DNA of 64,000 bases from positions 206,852-270,851 of the forward strand of contig DAIDHP010000003.1 in assembly GCA_027459625.1 (NCBI GenBank), written 5' to 3'. Both the position numbers and the translations under genes were made by a program. The notes under the pieces were generated by a model. It was not told where the DNA came from and searched no databases. It saw only the letters and a program-made list of their open reading frames with translations. Shown piece after piece: positions 59,691-64,000 of this stretch. The DNA is from Chthonomonadales bacterium. Lineage in GTDB: Bacteria > Armatimonadota > Chthonomonadetes > Chthonomonadales > CAJBBX01. Numbering within the stretch: the stretch's first letter is position 1; the number at the start of each line of letters is the position of its first letter.

Positions 59691-62600
59691 ATTACCAAAA
59701 AGCATATCAGCTCGAAATCATCCAGCCCCGTAAAGTTTGTGTTCAGTGCTGAGGTGCCTCCGCTCCTGAACAGGCTGTCGATATCGTTCTCCTCCTTAAC
59801 CTCGATGACGGATTTAATCGCATCGCTAAGCAATTCCGATTGACGACGCATATTTTTGCCGTCATTGGTTTCCTGATTGAATGCGCGGCAAAGCTTCGCC
59901 TGAGGATCGGTTTTCCCTTTGCAGAGATAGCGCATCTTATCCAGCAGATCCTTTGGCGAAAGATGGTTGCAAACGACCTCGCCGACATCCGTCATGTAAA
60001 CCATATAAAACGGATGAAGACGGTTCCTATTGTCGCTGTCCACTCCGTTATCAATATTTTTCAGCACAAAGATCACGCCGGGCGGCGCGCCCTCCTTCGA
60101 CGGGACCACGGCGTGAAGCCCGAACGGAATCTTGTCCAAATCTCCGTTGTTCTTGACATAGTCAAGCAAATCAAGGCGGAATTCATTCAATCCCAAGTCC
60201 ATGATGGAAATTCCGCTGGACATATCCTCGATGTCAACGACTTCCTCCTGCAGCCGTTCGAGCTGCGCCTTGCGGTATTCCAAATCGCCTTTCTCCTCTG
60301 TGTTGATGAGATCATCGTCACCCGTTGATGTCATCACGGATATTTTCATGCGGGTTTCCACACGGTTTTTCAGGTTAATATATTCATCCAGCGACAAATC
60401 CGGCCAAAAGTTCACAAGCTGTATCCGTGCATTCCGGCTGCCGATGCGGTCAATCCTGCCGAACCTCTGGATGATGCGCACGGGGTTCCAATGGATATCG
60501 TAGTTGACGCAGAAGTCGCAGTCCTGAAGGTTTTGTCCCTCGGAGATACAATCGGAGGCGATTAGGATGTCAATATGGTCGGCTGACCCTGGCATAAGCA
60601 GCTCTTTATCTTTGGAAACAGGTGAAAAACAGGTTAGTACATTATTGAAAGTCGCCTTGAATTTAGGAATTGACGTTTTTCCATCCACCGATCCGGTGAT
60701 CATTGCCGTGTGAATATTGTATTTGCTTTTAACGTGTTCCTTTAAGTGCTGGTAGAGATATTCGACAGTGTCCGAAAACGCGGAAAATATGAGAACTTTT
60801 TTGTTTTGTCCGTTAATGGGGTGTTCGATCTTTTCGCATATCAGGTTCAAAAGAGTCTGAAGTTTTGTGTCATGCTCGGGCGTGATATCGGCGATCAACA
60901 GCATCAGAAGCCCCAGGATTTCCGAGTCTTGTCGGAGCTCGGTGCGCCACGAGACGTAATCCATATCGCCGAGATCGATTTTCACATTACCTCCCGAAGT
61001 GAAATATTCGGTATTCTGGTCTTCAAAATCGAAGTCGGAATCCTCGCTTATCTTGTTTACGACGATACCGGAATCGCCCCCCGCTTCGTATCTGTCTATA
61101 TCCGAGATGGTTTTGTCAATAAGTTGTTTAATGCGCATCAGGGTAAGGTTAAACGCGTGAACCGAGCTTTCCAGCCGTTTCATAAGGTTTATACTCATAA
61201 GGCGGCGGATGCCCCGCTCGCGCCCCGCACGGTTGATATTGACGTCAGGCTCGACATATTTATCTTTCATGCTGTCAAAGATGTAATCGGTTGGGATGTA
61301 AACCGCAAGGTTCAGCTTCATGAGCTCATCGTATATCTCGTTGTAGGTGATTGCGCCGCTTAAATCGGTCAGGCTGGGTCGAAGGGAGATCGGTTTGAGC
61401 CTTTCGGGAAATTTTCCGATCTCATCCATGTTGTAGTATTTTTCAATATGCTTGCGTGAGCGGGCGATGGTTACGCTGTCCAGCACTTCGAAAAAATCAA
61501 AATCCAACATATTCAAAAGTGCGGCAGTCGTTCTTTGCGTGATCTCCTGTTCGCTCCATCGGTTGAAAGTGGCTTGTGCGCTCAGAAATATCGCATCGAT
61601 CGGTTTCGATGTGCTTAGCTTGTCGTTTATCAGGCTTGGATTTCCCTCGTAAGCCAGCGCGAGTTGATTGCGCAAGTCGGTGAAACGGTTGTTCACCGGC
61701 GTCGCGGAGAGCATCAGGGTTTTAGTCTTAACCCCCGTACGGATCACCTTGTTCAAAAGCCGCAGGTAACGGTTCTCTCTTTCATCCTCGCCATATGTTT
61801 CCCCGCCATTTCGGAAGTTGTGCGATTCATCTATGACGATGAGATCATAATTGCCCCAGTTTAAGCGATCCAAATCCAGCCCGTTTGACTTTCCGCTGTT
61901 TCTTGAAAGATCGGTGTGATAGAGCACATCGTAGCGCATACGGTCGTTGGCTATCGGGTTGTTGATGTAGTTATCCTTGTATGTGTTCCAGTTATCCGTG
62001 ATTTTTTTGGGACATAGCACAAGAACTGATTTGTTCCTGTTCTCGTAGTATTTTATTACCGCGAGGGCAGTGAACGTTTTTCCAAGTCCCACGCTGTCCG
62101 CCAAAATGCATCCATTATACTTTTCCAGCTTGTTGATGATGGCGAGCGCGGCGTCCTTTTGGAAATCATATAAGAGCTTCCAGATTTTACTCTCCTTGAA
62201 ACCTGTCGCCTCGTTGGGGAGCACATCCTCGGTGATATCTTCGAGGAAAGCATTGAATATATTGTAAAGAGCCACGTAGTAGAGAAACTCCGCCGAGTTC
62301 TCGTTGTATGCGGCGGTGATGCCTTCTATCACCACTTCGGTTACGTCATGTAGAAGGTTCTTATCGTTCCAAATCTGATCAAATATCTTGATGTATTCGC
62401 CGGCAAGAGGAGTGTCGATACGTTGGACAAGGTTCATTATGTTATTGCCGCGTTCGCACCCCAAGTCCGAGGTTGTAAACGAATTTATCGGTGCATACAC
62501 TATCGTTTCATCTGGCTTGATCACACTTAAAAAGCCGCCCATCGCACCGCCAGTTACATTGGAGCGAAAGCGCACCTTTTTGCGAATCCAATCGGCGCAT

Positions 62601-62908
62601 TCCCGGGCGATCGCCTTTTGCGTCAGTTCGTTTCGCAGCTTCACTTCAAATTCCGTTCCGTAAAGACTTCGCTCACGATTAAGACGGGGGATGTAGAATT
62701 CTCGTTTTTCCTTAGGCGCTTTCTCCTGCAGGAATGTTGGCGAGGTGAAAATGAAACGGAGTTCATCAATGTTATTCAGTTGTTTCTTTAATACCTCGTA
62801 AGCGTAGATTGAGAAGCAGCCTGCGGCGATTGATAGTCTGCCGCCCTTTTCGAGGGTGACCGATAAATCGTCTTTGACCGTTTTATTTATGTTATTAAGA
62901 ATATCCAT
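59681..62908 (-). CDS. SNF2-type helicase with N-terminal phospholipase D-like region
   Basis: 1075 residues from the ATG at 62908 (GGGAG 6 nt upstream; an ATG eight codons earlier is possible). The first 170 residues resemble the PLD-like module seen in helicases of defence islands ('GGRLSIAAGCFSIYAYEVLKKQL', 'LRFIFTSPTF'). Helicase motifs: I 'LADSVGLGKTFTALAV', II 'LIVIDESHNFRNGG' (DESH), III 'LMLSATPVNN', V 'ISEGQNLQDCDFCVNYD', VI 'RIIQRFGRIDRIGSRN'. ATP-driven remodeller or translocase; no clear HKD nuclease pair seen. First gene of the island, followed by the four-helix cassette, DUF4391 and mod. Its C-terminal codons are drawn from the adjoining repeat. Confidence 0.92.
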   Translation of the reverse strand: MDILNNINKTVKDDLSVTLEKGGRLSIAAGCFSIYAYEVLKKQLNNIDELRFIFTSPTFLQEKAPKEKREFYIPRLNRERSLYGTEFEVKLRNELTQKAIARECADWIRKKVRFRSNVTGGAMGGFLSVIKPDETIVYAPINSFTTSDLGCERGNNIMNLVQRIDTPLAGEYIKIFDQIWNDKNLLHDVTEVVIEGITAAYNENSAEFLYYVALYNIFNAFLEDITEDVLPNEATGFKESKIWKLLYDFQKDAALAIINKLEKYNGCILADSVGLGKTFTALAVIKYYENRNKSVLVLCPKKITDNWNTYKDNYINNPIANDRMRYDVLYHTDLSRNSGKSNGLDLDRLNWGNYDLIVIDESHNFRNGGETYGEDERENRYLRLLNKVIRTGVKTKTLMLSATPVNNRFTDLRNQLALAYEGNPSLINDKLSTSKPIDAIFLSAQATFNRWSEQEITQRTTAALLNMLDFDFFEVLDSVTIARSRKHIEKYYNMDEIGKFPERLKPISLRPSLTDLSGAITYNEIYDELMKLNLAVYIPTDYIFDSMKDKYVEPDVNINRAGRERGIRRLMSINLMKRLESSVHAFNLTLMRIKQLIDKTISDIDRYEAGGDSGIVVNKISEDSDFDFEDQNTEYFTSGGNVKIDLGDMDYVSWRTELRQDSEILGLLMLLIADITPEHDTKLQTLLNLICEKIEHPINGQNKKVLIFSAFSDTVEYLYQHLKEHVKSKYNIHTAMITGSVDGKTSIPKFKATFNNVLTCFSPVSKDKELLMPGSADHIDILIASDCISEGQNLQDCDFCVNYDIHWNPVRIIQRFGRIDRIGSRNARIQLVNFWPDLSLDEYINLKNRVETRMKISVMTSTGDDDLINTEEKGDLEYRKAQLERLQEEVVDIEDMSSGISIMDLGLNEFRLDLLDYVKNNGDLDKIPFGLHAVVPSKEGAPPGVIFVLKNIDNGVDSDNRNRLHPFYMVYMTDVGEVVCNHLSPKDLLDKMRYLCKGKTDPQAKLCRAFNQETNDGKNMRRQSELLSDAIKSVIEVKEENDIDSLFRSGGTSALNTNFTGLDDFELICFLVIRN

Positions 62909-63190
62909 GAGACGCTCCCGAGCACCGCTCATATCTCCACATCTGCATAGCTCTGAATAATGGCGTGAATATGCGGATGATCCCCTGTAAGATGACTGGA
63001 ATAATGGGCTGTCAATAATGAATTGATAATACCATTTATTTAAGAGTTAGAGGTATGAAGTGGATAGGGGGAGATGGGTGTCAAGCTGCTTAAAGAACCT
63101 CGACTAATAATATAAAAAACGGTTCTTCGCTGTTTCCTGTGGGTGATGAATGAATGAGTAAGCGGCGACATGGAATAGGACGGAGTGTAT
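62909..63190. other. Intergenic region upstream of the helicase
   Basis: About 280 nt without a plausible gene. It should hold the promoter of the defence island but no convincing hexamer pair was found. Confidence 0.35.
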
Positions 63191-63290
63191 TATGGTTCCG
63201 CTCCGTATTCCCATCGGGATGAATCCCGAGGCGCGATATCCAAAATGGCTTTAAAGCCATCCGCTAACCCCGAAGGGGTTGAATATTAAT
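63190..63290. repeat. Three-hairpin element
   Basis: Three successive inverted repeats within 75 nt: TCGGGAT-GA-ATCCCGA (about 63214-63229), the perfect palindrome ATGGCTTTAAAGCCAT (63245-63260) and AACCCCGAAGGGGTT (63266-63280). This layout recalls dispersed extragenic repeats; only one copy is in the window. The stretch 63291-63431 shows no gene. Confidence 0.6.
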
Positions 63291-63431
63291 AGCTCGGATC
63301 GCCCGCAGCACAACCTCCTTCGGGCTTTGCAAGAGTATCGGCACACTCCATTGGACATCTTTTTCGGGATGGAATGAGTTCAATGCAGAGATACCCGCCT
63401 GTCGTATACCCACACAAAACAGTGAGGGGCT

Positions 63432-63472
63432 AAAAAAACATACCGCCATGGGAATATTAATCCAATGGCGGT
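63432..63472 (-). terminator. Terminator of the Rpn-like gene remnant
   Basis: ACCGCCAT (63442-63449) and ATGGCGGT (63465-63472) pair over 8 bp, followed on the minus strand by ATG then TTTTTTT (63432-63438). Confidence 0.75.
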
Positions 63473-63529
63473 TTGAATATGATAGATTGAGATGAAACAG
63501 GGTGTGCGCTATTTATGGAGTTCGGAATT

Positions 63530-63606
63530 ATTTATATCTCTTCCAGCCGCATCTCCTCGAGGGAATTTGCATCGAAAAGCCTATCCATAAGTTCATCAAG
63601 GGTGTC
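63530..63606. repeat. 77-nt direct repeat, copy 1
   Basis: Identical over 77 nt to 63924-64000, where the window ends, so the true repeat may be longer. It covers the last 24 codons and stop of the nuclease remnant. Confidence 0.95.
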
Positions 63607-63923
63607 GGGATTTCTTATGTTTGAGATGATGCTTTTTACGCTTTCAGACGGTTCGCCGAATTTACGTTTCATCTGGCGAAGCAGAGTTTCCCGCTTTCCT
63701 TCCTCACGCCCCTCCACTCGCCCTTCCTCCATGCCTTTTCTATGCCATTGCGTAAGCATTTGTCTCACCTCCTGAGATTTTCTTTGCTCCACCCATTCGT
63801 TCCAATCGGCTGTCTCAGATTTGTTGAGAACGAGGTACTGATCCACCATGTTCAGCAACACGGATCGCTCCTCGTCCCCCATGGAAGCCTTCGCGATATT
63901 TGAACCATAGTGAATGAGTATTA
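63532..63923 (-). pseudogene. Rpn/YhgA-like nuclease-transposase, 5'-truncated
   Basis: About 130 codons of the C-terminal half of an Rpn-type (PD-(D/E)XK transposase) protein. Typical features: 'SVLLNMVDQYLVLNKSE', the repeated basic-acidic helix 'GMEEGRVEGREEGKRETLLRQMKRKFGEPSESV', and a final 'LDELMDRLFDANSLEEMRLEEI'. The catalytic N-terminal domain is missing: upstream of 63923 the sequence changes into the tail of another copy (63924-64000), whose reading frame differs. The open frame can be traced to 63993 only by misreading that tail. An internal ATG at about 63883 with AAGG before it might allow expression of the helical part. Confidence 0.8.
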
Positions 63924-64000
63924 ATTTATATCTCTTCCAGCCGCATCTCCTCGAGGGAATTTGCATCGAAAAGCCTATCCATAAGTTCATCAAGGGTGTC
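63924..64000. repeat. 77-nt direct repeat, copy 2 (runs off window)
   Basis: Identical to 63530-63606; marks the junction where the truncated nuclease copy joins the next paralog. Confidence 0.95.
63926..64000 (-). CDS. C-terminal tail of a second Rpn/YhgA-like nuclease gene (partial)
   Basis: On the minus strand, 24 codons entering from the right edge end with the same residues as the truncated copy (MDRLFDANSLEEMRLEEI) and a TAA at 63926-63928. The rest of the gene lies outside the window and may be the complete parent of the truncated copy. Confidence 0.7.
   Translation of the reverse strand, partial: DTLDELMDRLFDANSLEEMRLEEI

Noticed and set aside
63264..63449. 61-codon minus-strand frame
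   Set aside because: Runs through hairpin repeat DNA and the terminator; no ribosome binding site or family resemblance.

Overview
The window reads as a chromosomal segment of a diderm, heterotrophic bacterium. Kdo-pathway genes (kdsD, kdsC) and a predicted outer-membrane barrel argue for an outer membrane with lipopolysaccharide. Several traits together recall Armatimonadota or a planctomycete/verrucomicrobial-like lineage: paralogous pilin-like proteins ending in an H-X9-DG motif, twin-arginine Gfo/Idh/MocA oxidoreductases, UroD-like proteins beside glycosidases, DUF362/DUF6599/DUF4380/DUF6754 families and GH116. Armatimonadota is my best guess, held with low confidence because there is no rRNA or other phylogenetic marker that I can place by eye.

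Layout. 1-5704 (minus): a DUF6599-DUF362 pair, an MFS nucleoside/sugar symporter and a clan GH-A-like glycosidase. 5862-10072: a WecB/TagA/CpsF glycosyltransferase, a CDF metal exporter, a sugar-nucleotide epimerase and an RluA-type pseudouridine synthase. 10160-15278 (minus): two pilin-like H-X9-DG genes, each with its own promoter and terminator, then a two-gene Gfo/Idh operon. 15629-24301: an M48 metalloprotease, then the plus-strand run kdsD-kdsC-phosphoesterase-smc and an outer-membrane barrel gene. 24385-31943 (minus): promoter, 28-codon leader ORF, polytopic membrane protein, alpha-2-macroglobulin and VanW, the three large genes joined by ATGA overlaps. 31973-39498 (minus): GH116 glycosidase with a UroD-like partner, a HAD phosphatase with an esterase, and aconitase. 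39713-45365: tRNA-Leu(CAG) and, from a symmetric divergent promoter, pfkB-tatB-tatA-secG, followed by a giant HhH-SEDS-PBP fusion gene. 45376-49504 (minus): a six-gene operon of membrane proteins including DUF6754. 49625-51429: DUF4380 protein and a DUF62 SAM hydrolase.

51453-62908 (minus) is an accessory defence island. A SNF2-type helicase, a DUF4391 protein and a type III restriction-modification operon (mod, rhuM, res) are interleaved with two small cassettes: a four-helix-bundle gene in AATTCGGAATGCAT-type repeats, and a GxxExxY gene sitting inside one unit of a 91-nt-period repeat array. rhuM carries an in-frame amber codon and res a one-base frameshift at an A7 tract, so restriction may be off while Mod stays intact. 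The right edge (63190-64000) holds hairpin-rich repeat DNA and a recombined, 5'-truncated Rpn/PD-(D/E)XK nuclease gene beside the tail of an identical-ended paralog.

The observations most worth following are: (i) the SEDS-PBP fusion, in which the three classical transpeptidase motifs all appear lost; (ii) the six-gene DUF6754 membrane operon of unknown function; (iii) the regular 77+14-nt array with a gene nested in one unit; and (iv) the A2M-VanW-membrane protein operon with a coupled leader ORF.
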